From an uncultured Dorea sp. (GTDB lineage Bacteria; Bacillota; Clostridia; Lachnospirales; Lachnospiraceae), in assembly GCA_910585725.1 (NCBI GenBank), contig CAJUFA010000009.1:50650-114649 (forward strand): a DNA stretch of 64,000 nucleotides, read 5' to 3'. The position numbers and the translations under genes are program-made. A model generated the notes under the pieces. It made no database searches. It was not told where the DNA came from and saw only the letters and a program-made list of their open reading frames with translations. Of this stretch, positions 17,688-26,807 are shown one piece after another (positions within the stretch are counted from its first letter, which is position 1; every line of letters begins with the position of its first letter).

Positions 17688-18158
17688 CTATTCTTCCGGC
17701 GTTAGACTTACGTAGATGTGGATTTCGGCGTGTTCCATACTGGCGTTCTGATATTCTTCAAAATCACATTGAAAAGATCTTGGCAGATTCATCTGCCAGA
17801 TTTCCTGCCATGCCGAAGCAACCGCCTGAACCATATCTCCATGGACTATGAATTTTGCGTATCTGCCTGCCGGGATCTGGCAGACAGTATACTTGTCAGA
17901 TTCATCTGCAGGGGGTCTTGACGTCGTTTCATAGCCGACGATTACAGTGTAATCCTCTTTTTCATTTCCTGCATAGTCGGTATAGATTCCAAGCGCTTTT
18001 TCACTGGCCTTCTCTGGTATGGAGGTATAGATACCTTCATTATAAAAGCGATTCCAGAGTCCGCCGATTATGGCGCCCATATCAGGCGACATATTATTTG
18101 TGCGCGCGGATATACCTACAGCAATTTTTTCTCCTAACGTTACGATTTCATATTTCAT
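17688..18158 (-). CDS. effector-binding (GyrI-like) domain protein
   Basis: 156 residues from ATG 18158 (MKYEIVTLGEKIAVGISART...). The ATG at 18170 is too close to the AAAGGA site, so 18158 is preferred. The pattern KYEIVTLGEKIAVGI, IGGLWNRFYNEG, YTVIVGYETTSRP and IPAGRYAKFIVHGD is that of the integron-associated/AraC effector-binding domain (Bacterial transcription activator, effector-binding). A lone sensor domain, likely ligand-binding. It is 83 bp after the WYL regulator. Confidence 0.75.
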   Translation of the reverse strand: MKYEIVTLGEKIAVGISARTNNMSPDMGAIIGGLWNRFYNEGIYTSIPEKASEKALGIYTDYAGNEKEDYTVIVGYETTSRPPADESDKYTVCQIPAGRYAKFIVHGDMVQAVASAWQEIWQMNLPRSFQCDFEEYQNASMEHAEIHIYVSLTPEE

Positions 18159-18241
18159 GATTTTGTCCATCCTTTCTTTTCCGCAGAGCGGTCTATTATT
18201 TGATGGACATATTCTAGCAGATGAAACAGGACAACAGTATG

Positions 18242-19150
18242 TCATGTTTCCAGATATTTTTTACTGATTCCTTCTGCGAATGCAAGGATATCATGTCTAA
18301 GTTCAGGGGGTTCCAGGAGTTCCGCACCGTCCCCAAAAGACGCGATCCAGCCTATGATGCTTGTCTTGTCTGTAAATCCGAAAGAAAAGAGAAGAGTACC
18401 GTCCGGTTGTTCCGTGAAGCTCTCCGGTCCGAATTCTTCTACTAGACGCCATTTGTACGCCGGCTGGATTCTTGCTTTTACCTGATAAGCATAGGGAAAT
18501 ACCTTTTCCTGGTCGAAGTCAGGCAGCGGAGGGGAACGCTTTTCAAAGGATTCTTTGACTTCTAAGTCAGTCATCCGGTTTAGTTTAAAAAGGCGATAAT
18601 CCTCTCTGCAGTCGCACCATCCCCATACATACCAGCTCGCCCACTGGAAGATCAAATCATAGGGTTCAATGGTTCGGGATGATTGTCCCTTTGGCGAGAA
18701 GTAGAGAAAGGAAACCTTTCGCCCTGAGAGAAGCGCGGCATGAAGTATTTCTATCTTTGGAGTAATGGAATCCCTGTACCAGGAAGACAGATCAATCAGG
18801 ATATGAGTATCTCCGGCCAGAAGATTGGATGCGCCTGCAGACAGTTTTTCCATTAACTGCGCATAGCGGTTTGTACCGCTTACGCTGTCCAGGCTCCTGA
18901 GTCCGGCCAGGATGGCCTGCATATCCGAAGCGCTTAACAAGGTGCGGTCGATCTTATATCCTTCCATGATAGAGACGCCGCCGTTTTGTCCGGGTTCTGT
19001 CACCAGCGGGATCCCTGCCATACACAGAGCCTCGATATCCCGGTTAATGGTACGGCGGGAGACCTCGAATTTTTCCGCAAGATAGGGAGCGGTAACCTTT
19101 TCTTTTTGTAATAGAATCGACAGGATTCCAATCATTCGGTCTAATTTCAT
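18242..19150 (-). CDS. YafY-type HTH/WYL transcriptional regulator
   Basis: 302 residues from ATG 19150; a GTG 15 bp upstream would sit on the ribosome site. The N-terminal winged helix reads APYLAEKFEVSRRTINRDIEAL (about residues 24-45), followed by a WYL domain around 140-220 with YDLIFQWASWYVWGWCDCR. WYL domains bind nucleotides or other small ligands. It heads the leftward group of two effector-binding proteins and a TfoX-like protein and probably controls it. Compare the unrelated WYL regulator at 54590 beside the CRISPR locus. Confidence 0.82.
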   Translation of the reverse strand: MKLDRMIGILSILLQKEKVTAPYLAEKFEVSRRTINRDIEALCMAGIPLVTEPGQNGGVSIMEGYKIDRTLLSASDMQAILAGLRSLDSVSGTNRYAQLMEKLSAGASNLLAGDTHILIDLSSWYRDSITPKIEILHAALLSGRKVSFLYFSPKGQSSRTIEPYDLIFQWASWYVWGWCDCREDYRLFKLNRMTDLEVKESFEKRSPPLPDFDQEKVFPYAYQVKARIQPAYKWRLVEEFGPESFTEQPDGTLLFSFGFTDKTSIIGWIASFGDGAELLEPPELRHDILAFAEGISKKYLET

Positions 19151-19231
19151 TCTATTCCATAACACCTTTCATATTGCGTCTATGTCGGCAGTCTGCCGGA
19201 GGCTTGAGATGTTTTCGATCGAAGCGCATAC

Positions 19232-19266
19232 AGAAAGGGAAACCAGACAACAGGGTTCCCCTTTCG
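19232..19266 (-). terminator. putative terminator of the hydrogenase operon
   Basis: GAAAGGGGAACC and GGTTTCCCTTTC (complement, about 19265-19233) form a 12-bp stem with a 9-nt loop just after the hydrogenase stop; the T-tract is weak. Confidence 0.5.
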
Positions 19267-19279
19267 GATTTATTGTTTA

Positions 19280-21040
19280 TTATTTTTTATATCCGATACC
19301 ATATCTATCCATACTGTCCTGATGGTCGGTATGGAGGAGCATATGCGCTTTATGGGATACTGGTTTTTCGAAGTATTCCTCGTACATCTTCAGCACATCC
19401 TGGTTCTCATGGGAGAAACGGATATTGGCATTTTCGTCAAGATAATACAGATTCTTTCCTCTTTCAAACGCCAGCTCCTGGCCGTCGTGGATCGGCTGTC
19501 CGCCGCCGCCCACGCAGCCGCCGGGACAAGCCATAACTTCTACGAAATCATAATGAACTTCTCCGGACTCGATTTTGTTAAGAAGCGCCCGTGTATTACC
19601 GAGCCCGCTTACGGCGGCGGTTCTTACCGTGATATCGTCAATCTTAAATTCAGCCTCTTGAACGCCGTTATTCTCATTAAATCCCTGGCTTCTTACTGCT
19701 TTAAAGGCATCTGCCGGCGGATTTTCCTTTTTGATGATGTAGTACGCGCTTCTAAGAGCTGCTTCCATAACGCCGCCTGTCGCTCCAAAGATCACGCCTG
19801 CGCCTGTGCCGTCCTGCATCGGACGGTCGCTCTCAATATCCACAAGGGTATCCGGACGGATATGAGCGGAGCGGATCATCTTTACAAGCTCTCTTGTGGT
19901 AATGACAACGTCAATGTCATGGCCGGCATATTCCTCATAGAATAATTCCATCTCGCTCTCTGCTTTTTTAGCCAAGCAGGGCATAACAGACACGGTGAAG
20001 ATCTTATCAGGACTCACGCCTAGTTTCTGTGCGAAATAGGTCTTCATAGCTGCGCCGAACATCTGCTGAGGGGACTTGGCTGTGGAAAGATATTTTACCA
20101 GATATGGGAACTGGCCTTTTATGAATCTAAGCCATCCCGGGCAGCAGGAGGTAAACATGGGACGGTCCTTTAACTCTCCGTTTGTAAACCTCTCCACGAA
20201 TTCATGTCCTTCTTCCATAATAGTAAGATCTGCTGAAAATACGGTGTCAAACGCATAGTCGACGCCCATTCGCTTAAGAGCGTCCATGATCTTGCCGATT
20301 GTCGCCTCCTCCGGCGCCAGTCCGATCTGTTCGCCCCAGGACGTACGGACGGCAGGCGCTACCTGTGCTACGACGATCTTATCTTTGTCGGCAAGAGCTT
20401 TCCATACTTTTCCGGTGTCACTTCTTTCCCTGAGCGCGCCTACCGGGCAATGTGTGACGCACTGTCCGCAAAGAGAGCAGTCAGATTCTTCGATGGTTTT
20501 GTGTCCCGCTACATTTACGGTCGTGCGGGAACCGGTTCCTTCCAGATCCCAGATATTTAAGCTCTGTACTCTGTCACAGACCTGTATACACCGCATACAC
20601 TTAATACATTTTGCCGAATCGCGGATCAGAGGAAAGTTTTTATTCCAGGGCTGGTATTCCAATTCCCGTTTAAACGGAATTTCCAGGATATCCAGATCAT
20701 TTGCAATCTTCTGAAGGCTGCAGTTGCCGCTTCTCATACATGTCACGCACAGACAGTCATGCTGCGACAGAATAAGCTCTACAGTATTTCTTCTATGATT
20801 CCTGACCTTCGGGCTGTTCGTATAGACGACCATGCCTTCTTCGGCTACATTGTTGCATGCCGTGATAAGCCGTTCTTTTCCCTCCAGCTCCACCACGCAT
20901 ACACGGCAGGCTGCAATCTCATTAATCCCTTTCAGATAACAGAGACTGGGGATCGTAATTCCATTCTGGTCGGCAGCTTTCATGATCGTGGTATTTTCTT
21001 TTACCGAAATATGTTTTCCGTCAATAATAAGATTTACCAT
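19280..21040 (-). CDS. multi-cluster [FeFe]-hydrogenase
   Basis: 586 residues from ATG 21040 (AAAGGAGG upstream). Clusters in order: plant-type [2Fe-2S] with Cys34, 45, 48, 62; His94/Cys98/Cys101/Cys107 for a His-ligated [4Fe-4S]; two 4Cys clusters (Cys145/148/151/155 and 188/191/194/198); then the H-cluster with TSCCPGW (297-303), MPCLAKKAE (353-361) and ACPGGCVGGGGQP near 500. This is the HydA layout of NAD-linked soluble hydrogenases. Its start overlaps the upstream flavoprotein by 7 bp, so electrons probably pass between NAD(P)H and H2 through that partner. Confidence 0.93.
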   Translation of the reverse strand: MVNLIIDGKHISVKENTTIMKAADQNGITIPSLCYLKGINEIAACRVCVVELEGKERLITACNNVAEEGMVVYTNSPKVRNHRRNTVELILSQHDCLCVTCMRSGNCSLQKIANDLDILEIPFKRELEYQPWNKNFPLIRDSAKCIKCMRCIQVCDRVQSLNIWDLEGTGSRTTVNVAGHKTIEESDCSLCGQCVTHCPVGALRERSDTGKVWKALADKDKIVVAQVAPAVRTSWGEQIGLAPEEATIGKIMDALKRMGVDYAFDTVFSADLTIMEEGHEFVERFTNGELKDRPMFTSCCPGWLRFIKGQFPYLVKYLSTAKSPQQMFGAAMKTYFAQKLGVSPDKIFTVSVMPCLAKKAESEMELFYEEYAGHDIDVVITTRELVKMIRSAHIRPDTLVDIESDRPMQDGTGAGVIFGATGGVMEAALRSAYYIIKKENPPADAFKAVRSQGFNENNGVQEAEFKIDDITVRTAAVSGLGNTRALLNKIESGEVHYDFVEVMACPGGCVGGGGQPIHDGQELAFERGKNLYYLDENANIRFSHENQDVLKMYEEYFEKPVSHKAHMLLHTDHQDSMDRYGIGYKK

Positions 21041-22866
21041 AATTTCTCTCTGCCTCCTTTGAATATTCCATATCCGAAATGGTCGCACCGTAAACAGCGG
21101 TTTGCTTCCTGTTTCGCCTCTTTTTCTGTCATACAGTTCTCGACGCCTTCAAAGTCGCAGACTCGGATTCCGGCTTCGCGCTCTGTAAGATTTACGCGGC
21201 CGCAGGGCGTCCTGTCGTCAATGTTCGGGATCGGGATTTCCACATCGCAGGTAATAACATGATGATATCCCAGATATTCGTCAATATTTGCCGCAACAAC
21301 CTTTGCCGCCGCGATTGCCTTGATTACCGTTGCCGGACCGCTGGCGCTGTCGCCTCCTGCGAAGACGCCCGGCATGCCTTTGAATGCTCCGGTACTTGTG
21401 GTGATGATCTTTCCTCGTGACACCGGTACGCCGGCATCTTCAAAATGTTTTGTTTCAATGTTTTGTCCGATGGCGACGATCAGCACATCGCACGGTATGT
21501 AGACGTTCTCTTCACCTGTAGGTCTGATGCTCGCGCGTCCGTCGCGGATCTCGCTTACCATCTGCGGAGTCACATAGATTCCCTTAACATGGTTGTTCTC
21601 ATCCAAATCAATAGATGCCGGAGCCTTCAATGTCTGAACCTCGATTCCTTCCGCGATGGCTCCCTCTATCTCGTCATGAAGGGCGGTCATGTCCGCGATC
21701 CTTCTGCGGTAAACGATACTGACCTTCTTTGCTCCCAGACGTTTTGCCGTGCGCACAGCGTCCATGGATACATTGCCGCCGCCGATGACGGCAACTTCTT
21801 TTCCGGACAGATCCATGATCTGATTCATACCCACGTCTCTCAAAAATTCAACTGCCGACAGGACGCCGTCGGCATCTTCCCCTTCAATGCCAAGCTTCTT
21901 GTCTGTGCTTGCGCCTACGGCGATCAGAACCGCGTCATACTCCTTCTGAATCTCCTGGATCGTAATATCTGTCCCAACCTTGATTCCGTACTTTACTTTT
22001 ACGCCGGTCTTTAGAATACTGTTGATATCGTCGTCCAGCCTGTTCTTTGGAAGACGGTAATTAGGGATTCCATACCGGAGCATGCCTCCCAGCTTAGGAA
22101 GCATCTCGTACACGGTCGTCTGATGACCCATAAGCTGCAGATAATATGCGGCGCTTAAGCCGCAGGGACCTCCACCCAGTACTGCGACCTTCTTTCCGGT
22201 GCTTTCGGCGCATGCCGGCGGTTCCACTTCTCCTGCAAAATCTGCCGCCACCCGTTTCAGGCCGCGGATATTGATTGCGTCGTCTACCATATTTCTTCTG
22301 CACCTTGCTTCACAAGGATGTTCGCAGATGAATCCGCACGTAGTCGGGAACGGATTATCTTTGCGGATCAGACGGATCGCGTCTGAATATCTTCCGTCTC
22401 TGACTAACGCAATATATCCGGGGATATCTACGCGGGCCGGACATAAGGATACGCACGGCACCGGCTGGCTGTAGGTACAGATACAGCGTCCCCTCTCAAT
22501 GTGTTCGATGTAGTCGTCCCGGTATCCGATCAGCCCCTTATATACCATGTGGGCCGCTTCGTAACCGATGGCGCAGTCCGCAGATTCCATGATGGAAACC
22601 GCTGTCTTCTCCATAATATTCAATGTTTCCATCGTTGCTTTTCCGTCAAGCACATCCTTGATCAGATGATTCAGTTGACCAAGACCTATCCGGCACGGTA
22701 CACATTTCCCGCATGTCTGCGCATGGCATAATTCAAGGAACGCTCTTGCCATGTCAACCGGGCATAACCCCGGCGGACTGGATTCGATTCGGCGTTCCAG
22801 ATCTTTATAGAGACCTTCTATTACGATATCAGCCCTACTTGGGGAATCAATCTCTAACCTGCTCAT
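21034..22866 (-). CDS. GltD-like flavoprotein with NuoF-type Fe-S domain
   Basis: 610 residues from ATG 22866 with GAGGAGG upstream; a TTG 14 codons earlier is ignored. Domains: a NuoF-like C-terminal cluster segment (HAQTCGKCVPCRIG near residue 50), a GltD/DPYD N-terminal Fe-S region (CVSLCPARVDIPGY, CGFICEHPCEARCRR near 140-190), an FAD fold (VAVLGGGPCGLSAAYYL near 228), an NAD(P) fold (VAVIGGGNVSMDAVRTA near 355), and a late Cys pair. There is no complete NADH/FMN NuoF domain. It is the likely NAD(P)H module of the adjoining hydrogenase. Bifurcation is possible but unproven. Confidence 0.85.
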   Translation of the reverse strand: MSRLEIDSPSRADIVIEGLYKDLERRIESSPPGLCPVDMARAFLELCHAQTCGKCVPCRIGLGQLNHLIKDVLDGKATMETLNIMEKTAVSIMESADCAIGYEAAHMVYKGLIGYRDDYIEHIERGRCICTYSQPVPCVSLCPARVDIPGYIALVRDGRYSDAIRLIRKDNPFPTTCGFICEHPCEARCRRNMVDDAINIRGLKRVAADFAGEVEPPACAESTGKKVAVLGGGPCGLSAAYYLQLMGHQTTVYEMLPKLGGMLRYGIPNYRLPKNRLDDDINSILKTGVKVKYGIKVGTDITIQEIQKEYDAVLIAVGASTDKKLGIEGEDADGVLSAVEFLRDVGMNQIMDLSGKEVAVIGGGNVSMDAVRTAKRLGAKKVSIVYRRRIADMTALHDEIEGAIAEGIEVQTLKAPASIDLDENNHVKGIYVTPQMVSEIRDGRASIRPTGEENVYIPCDVLIVAIGQNIETKHFEDAGVPVSRGKIITTSTGAFKGMPGVFAGGDSASGPATVIKAIAAAKVVAANIDEYLGYHHVITCDVEIPIPNIDDRTPCGRVNLTEREAGIRVCDFEGVENCMTEKEAKQEANRCLRCDHFGYGIFKGGREKLW

Positions 22867-22916
22867 TCTTTGCCATTCCTCCTCTTTGTAAATTTCATGT
22901 TCAAACAATTGCGTAT

Positions 22917-22944
22917 ATTATAGCATATATTCAGACATTTGTAA
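22917..22944 (-). promoter_or_regulatory. promoter of the flavoprotein-hydrogenase operon
   Basis: On the complement TTACAA (22944-22939), 16 bp, then perfect TATAAT (22922-22917). Confidence 0.6.
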
Positions 22945-22967
22945 TCTTATTTTGAAAAGTAGTTTAT

Positions 22968-23711
22968 TTAACAAGCAATTGCAGCGCCAATTGCCCCTGC
23001 AAACCTTGCGAGGGGTGTTGTTTTTACCGGTGCGTTTAATGCCTTTGCAAGGCGTTCGACGATATAAGTATCTTCGCAAAGCCCGCCGGTCAGGAAGTAT
23101 TGATCGTTAGGAACCTGTGCAAGGAGAGAAACGACTTTGTTTACGACAGATTCGATCACGCCGAAAGCAATATCCTCTCTAGGAGTCTCCTTTCCGATCA
23201 GGCTAATCACCTCTGATTCCGCGAATACCGTACACATTGAACTTATGGTGATCTCTTTTCCTTTCCGAGCCAGGTCGGAGAGTTCCTGCGGCGTAAGCCC
23301 GAGCCGGTTTGTCATGACTTCCAGAAATTTCCCGGTTCCGGCAGAACATTTATCGTTCATGATGAATTTCATGACGCGTCCGTTTTTCAGAGATATACCT
23401 TTTGTGTCCTGTCCTCCGATGTCGATGATGGTTCCGTTTTCTCCGAAAAGAAAATAAGAACCTTTTCCGTGGCAGGTGATCTCGGTTATGACGTCGTCCG
23501 CGTATGGTACAGAAATGCGCCCGTAGCCGGTGGCGACATATTTTGCATTTTCTTTTGTAATTCCTTCGGCTTCCAATGCGGCATAGATCGTATCCGCCAC
23601 TTTCCGGCTGCTGAAGCCGGTGTCCAAAAGGATGGTTTTAATTACTTCGCCTTCATTAATCACGGCTGCTTTTGCGGCGCTGGAACCAATATCTATTCCT
23701 ACTTGATACAT
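22968..23711 (-). CDS. ATP-dependent activator of a double-cubane protein
   Basis: 247-residue BadF/HgdC-type ASKHA ATPase. Phosphate and adenosine motifs: GIDIGSSAAKAAV at the N-terminus and GTIIDIGGQDTKGI; the Cys of the dimer-bridging [4Fe-4S] lie in NDKCSAGTGKF and SSMCTVFAESE. It uses ATP hydrolysis to push a low-potential electron into its partner, here the double-cubane protein encoded upstream at 23832. The pair corresponds to E. coli yjiL/yjiM and to the reductase partner of DCCP from Carboxydothermus. A terminator lies between the two genes, which may set unequal expression. Confidence 0.9.
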   Translation of the reverse strand: MYQVGIDIGSSAAKAAVINEGEVIKTILLDTGFSSRKVADTIYAALEAEGITKENAKYVATGYGRISVPYADDVITEITCHGKGSYFLFGENGTIIDIGGQDTKGISLKNGRVMKFIMNDKCSAGTGKFLEVMTNRLGLTPQELSDLARKGKEITISSMCTVFAESEVISLIGKETPREDIAFGVIESVVNKVVSLLAQVPNDQYFLTGGLCEDTYIVERLAKALNAPVKTTPLARFAGAIGAAIAC

Positions 23712-23752
23712 TTAATCTTCCTCCTCTTTTTCTGAAAGTATATAGATTAAGT

Positions 23753-23782
23753 TAAAAAGGGCAGGGGGGTTATCCCCTGCCC
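23753..23782 (-). terminator. terminator/attenuator between DCCP and its activator
   Basis: GGGCAGGGG (complement 23782-23774) pairs with CCCCTGCCC (23767-23759), then a T-run. It is strong and lies inside a two-gene functional unit, so partial read-through would keep the catalytic activator low. Confidence 0.8.
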
Positions 23783-23831
23783 GCAGAAACTGTAAAAAAT
23801 GATGCCGCAGTTCCTTATTACTATACATATA

Positions 23832-24986
23832 TTATAACATTTCTATAAATGCGGCAAGCCTTGTTTCGATCTGTCCGCTGTCTGTCGTAGAGTAATCTGT
23901 TTCCAGCTTCATATAAGGGAAGCCCTCGTCGTCGCACATATTTTGCATCAAAGTAGATTCTACGTTGAATGTATGGCAGGCCTGGAGAACCATCTCAACG
24001 ACGCCGTCAACCTTGTATTTGCGGCACATCTCTCTTGTATTCGCGATGCGGCCTTCATTCGTCGTCATAACTGAGCAGTGGATCTCAAGATAACGGTCGG
24101 AGATAGCTCTTAAAATGTCGTCGGCATTCTCATCAACGAGCATTTTCTGCGTCCTCTCACCTCCGCAGTCGTCAAGACAGACGATCACGCCGCCGTTGTT
24201 CTCGATGGTCATGCCGACTTTCTGGATTACGCCGGTAGAAGGGCAGCCTGTCAGGAGGATTCTCTTTGCTTTCTCATCCACGGGCTTTGCACCGCCTGCC
24301 AATGCTTCCTTTGCCGCGTCTACTTTTGCTTTGTAGCTTGCATGCTGCGCGTCCACGCCAAAGTTGAACATTCCCTGAGCGAGAGTTGACATGACTTCTG
24401 TCGCTTTCATGGCCGGAGGTACCGCGCCCTGTAATGCGTATAATTCCATCTGTGTTTTTCTCAGTTCATTTCTCTTATGGGCGGCTTCTCTTAATTTTTC
24501 ATCCGTGATCTCGATACCGTATCTTTCTTCCATGTATTCTTTTAAAAGTTTTATTTCCTGATACCAGATCTCTTTAGCATAGTCTCTTTTCTGGCTCTGA
24601 GGAAGGTGAAGCACATAAGTTTCTTTGATGTCGTTAAGAAGTTCAAACATCTTCTTCTTTCCGTCGCAGGTTGTCTCGCCGACGATAAAGTCGCAGAAAT
24701 ATGTATAGGGGCATTTTTCTGTGTAGGCAAATCCATAGCTTGATTTGATCAATGGACATAAGTTCTTAGGAAGAACCTTTTCTGCATCGGCGATAGGCTC
24801 GTTGCTTGTTCCGCAGAGCCCTACGACGGAGACTCCCGCCGCGTCGAAAAGCTCAAGCGGGGTGTAAGAACAGAACATTCCTACCAGATGCCCGCCGTTT
24901 TCTACATATTCTTTTACCTTTAAAAATCCGGCTTTTCTTGCGTCTACAAATTCGTCAAACGACTTGGGTAACGCTAAAGTTTCCAT
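23832..24986 (-). CDS. double-cubane-cluster anaerobic reductase
   Basis: 384 residues from ATG 24986, which has AGAGAGGATAA upstream. It belongs to the HgdB/HgdC-dependent 2-hydroxyacyl-CoA dehydratase superfamily, in the short single-subunit branch (E. coli YjiM, Carboxydothermus DCCP) that carries a [8Fe-9S] double-cubane cluster. Cys residues in likely ligand segments include [41 protein letters not shown] and [10 protein letters not shown]. The single-chain form and partner activator argue against a CoA-substrate dehydratase. DCCP reduces small molecules such as acetylene or azide in vitro; the natural substrate is unknown. Confidence 0.85.
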   Translation of the reverse strand: METLALPKSFDEFVDARKAGFLKVKEYVENGGHLVGMFCSYTPLELFDAAGVSVVGLCGTSNEPIADAEKVLPKNLCPLIKSSYGFAYTEKCPYTYFCDFIVGETTCDGKKKMFELLNDIKETYVLHLPQSQKRDYAKEIWYQEIKLLKEYMEERYGIEITDEKLREAAHKRNELRKTQMELYALQGAVPPAMKATEVMSTLAQGMFNFGVDAQHASYKAKVDAAKEALAGGAKPVDEKAKRILLTGCPSTGVIQKVGMTIENNGGVIVCLDDCGGERTQKMLVDENADDILRAISDRYLEIHCSVMTTNEGRIANTREMCRKYKVDGVVEMVLQACHTFNVESTLMQNMCDDEGFPYMKLETDYSTTDSGQIETRLAAFIEML

Positions 24987-25026
24987 ATAATTTATCCTCT
25001 CTGTTCTATAAAATATCCTAACTTTA

Positions 25027-25055
25027 AGTGTAGTGTCGGAGAAAGGAAAAGTCAA
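25027..25055 (-). promoter_or_regulatory. promoter of the double-cubane reductase
   Basis: Complement TTGACT (25055-25050), 17 bp, TACACT (25032-25027), about 40 bp before ATG 24986. Confidence 0.6.
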
Positions 25056-25119
25056 ATTCATAAACCTTATAAAAACATGTATTTATAGATGAAGACGATA
25101 GAAACACAGGCGCAGTGCA

Positions 25120-25187
25120 CTAGTGTAGTGTATCATTCACATTTCGCCAAAATAACTTGCCTGAAAGTGAATGATACACTACACTAG
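25120..25187. repeat. 68-bp palindromic intergenic element, copy A
   Basis: A perfect 21-bp inverted repeat starting CTAGTGTAGTGTATCATTC (25120-25140 and 25167-25187) surrounds a 26-nt loop containing ATTTCGCCAAAATAACTTGC. The loop recurs at 49780 with two differences. The right arm overlaps the stop codon of the ABC permease at 25184, so the element may act as its terminator. See the copy at 49759. Confidence 0.85.
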
Positions 25188-25981
25188 GATCCGCTTGATT
25201 TATAGTGTCTTACTCCGAATTTCCAGAACAGTATCGCCGGAATCAGAAACCAGCACGCCAGAAGAGGCAGGAACGGGAAGAAGGGTTCTGTCCTTCTTCC
25301 CAATAAGTAGAGCAGAGGATAGTACTGGATTAAGGCATAGGGGATAACGAATGTGGTAAACAGCAAAATCTTTTGTCCATATACGTTGACCGGATATTTT
25401 CCGAATTCTCTTGCGCCGTCTGTAAATATATTCATGAATTCCAGACCTTCTAATGTGAAGAAGCACAGCGCGGCGTAGATTATAAACAGTGCGAAGAAGA
25501 CCATGGTTCCGCCTGTCAGCATGAAGATTATGGTAAGTACCTTTGAAAAATTCCATTGAATACCGCTCTTTGTAATTCCGTACAGGAACATTACGACGGC
25601 TTGCAGCATCCTTCCGAAGCGGGTAAGCTCGAATTTACTTCCCAGTACCTGAATGATTTCATTCTGGGGACGAACCAGAACCCGGTCGAATTCTCCGGTT
25701 CTTACCATTCCGGAGAACCTGTCGAATCCTCTGGCGAACATCTCTGCCAGGGAGAATTCCATCAGCATGACCCCAAAGCACAGCAGTACTTCGCTGTAGG
25801 TGAAGCCTTCTACTTTGGAAAATCTCTGGAACAGGACGAACATCCCAAGAAACGCGGTGAAAGAAACTAAAAACTGTCCGGCTGCGGTCAGGAAGAACGA
25901 AGTCTTATACTGCATCGCACAGCGGATATTTATGGATACGTAGTGGAAGTACAGGCGGCCTGCTTTACATATTTTATCCAT
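25184..25981 (-). CDS. ABC-2 type permease subunit 2
   Basis: 265 residues from ATG 25981, chosen because AGGAGG lies 9 bp upstream; an ATG at 25987 overlapping the previous stop (TAATG) is only 3 bp from the site. About six TM helices; segments such as FFLTAAGQFLVSFTAFLGMFV and LIQYYPLLYLLGR match the COG3694 family of exporter permeases. It pairs with the permease at 25987 and the ATPase at 26808. Related three-gene sets export unknown compounds. Its stop lies in a large palindrome. Confidence 0.82.
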   Translation of the reverse strand: MDKICKAGRLYFHYVSINIRCAMQYKTSFFLTAAGQFLVSFTAFLGMFVLFQRFSKVEGFTYSEVLLCFGVMLMEFSLAEMFARGFDRFSGMVRTGEFDRVLVRPQNEIIQVLGSKFELTRFGRMLQAVVMFLYGITKSGIQWNFSKVLTIIFMLTGGTMVFFALFIIYAALCFFTLEGLEFMNIFTDGAREFGKYPVNVYGQKILLFTTFVIPYALIQYYPLLYLLGRRTEPFFPFLPLLACWFLIPAILFWKFGVRHYKSSGS

Positions 25982-25986
25982 ATACA

Positions 25987-26790
25987 TTAACCTCCTTGTA
26001 CAGTGATACGTTTCGCGGCCAGCCGGCAGAGCGCCTTTCCGGTAAAGGTAATGGCTGCAAGCCAGAATATCTGCAGGAAGACTGCCTTTTGCATCTCATC
26101 GAAACTCATGCCGCCGCCGTAGATCCGCAAAGGAACGTTCTGCATGGCGGCGAAGGGCAGTAATTCCATGATCCGTTGTATGTTCCCGGGGAAAAAGGGC
26201 AAAGGAATCAAAGCGCCGGCGAAGAAATCTGTCAGGGAAGTGAATATTATCTGAAGTCCCATAGGCGAGATCGTAAAAAACGCCAGTATGCAGATGAGAA
26301 CGCAGAGTGATACGGTCATGAGAAGCCCTAAGATTAATGTGAGTATAAACAAGATGAAATGCATCGGGCTTGCAGGCGCGTTCAGGCCATATGGCCGCGG
26401 CAGGAGAGCTGCGGCAATCAGAATCGGGAAGCACCTTAAAACCGCTCTTGACAGACGCGTGGAAAGTCCTTTGGAAAACCACATGTTGTAGATACTGACC
26501 GGCCGGCATAATTCGTACGCGACATCTCCGTTCACGATAGAATCGAAAATCTCGCCGTCCATCATCCATGTTGCGAAGAATGCAAGGAATGCCTGCTGTA
26601 GCCAAAGATAAGACGCCGCAGCGGAAAAATCCATAGGGAAAGCGGAGGCGTCTGAACGGTAGAAAGCCCGAAAGATCAAGATCTCCATGGCTCCCCATGC
26701 AAACTGAGTCGCAATGCCTCCAAAGGCGGCGGCCCGGTATTGCAGGCCCATTGTGAATCTTAATCGAAAGAAGGATAGATATTTTTTCAT
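25987..26790 (-). CDS. ABC-2 type permease subunit 1
   Basis: 267 residues, about six TM helices, of the COG4587 type: LSFFRLRFTMGLQYRAAAFGG at the N-terminus, NGDVAYELCRPVSIYN in the first cytosolic loop, and ICILAFFTISPMGLQIIFTSL in a central helix. It forms the heterodimeric membrane part of the exporter with the next gene. 17 bp separate it from the ATPase gene and the stop overlaps the upstream-most ATG of the next gene. Confidence 0.82.
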   Translation of the reverse strand: MKKYLSFFRLRFTMGLQYRAAAFGGIATQFAWGAMEILIFRAFYRSDASAFPMDFSAAASYLWLQQAFLAFFATWMMDGEIFDSIVNGDVAYELCRPVSIYNMWFSKGLSTRLSRAVLRCFPILIAAALLPRPYGLNAPASPMHFILFILTLILGLLMTVSLCVLICILAFFTISPMGLQIIFTSLTDFFAGALIPLPFFPGNIQRIMELLPFAAMQNVPLRIYGGGMSFDEMQKAVFLQIFWLAAITFTGKALCRLAAKRITVQGG

Positions 26791-26807
26791 GATTTTATGT
26801 CCCCCTT

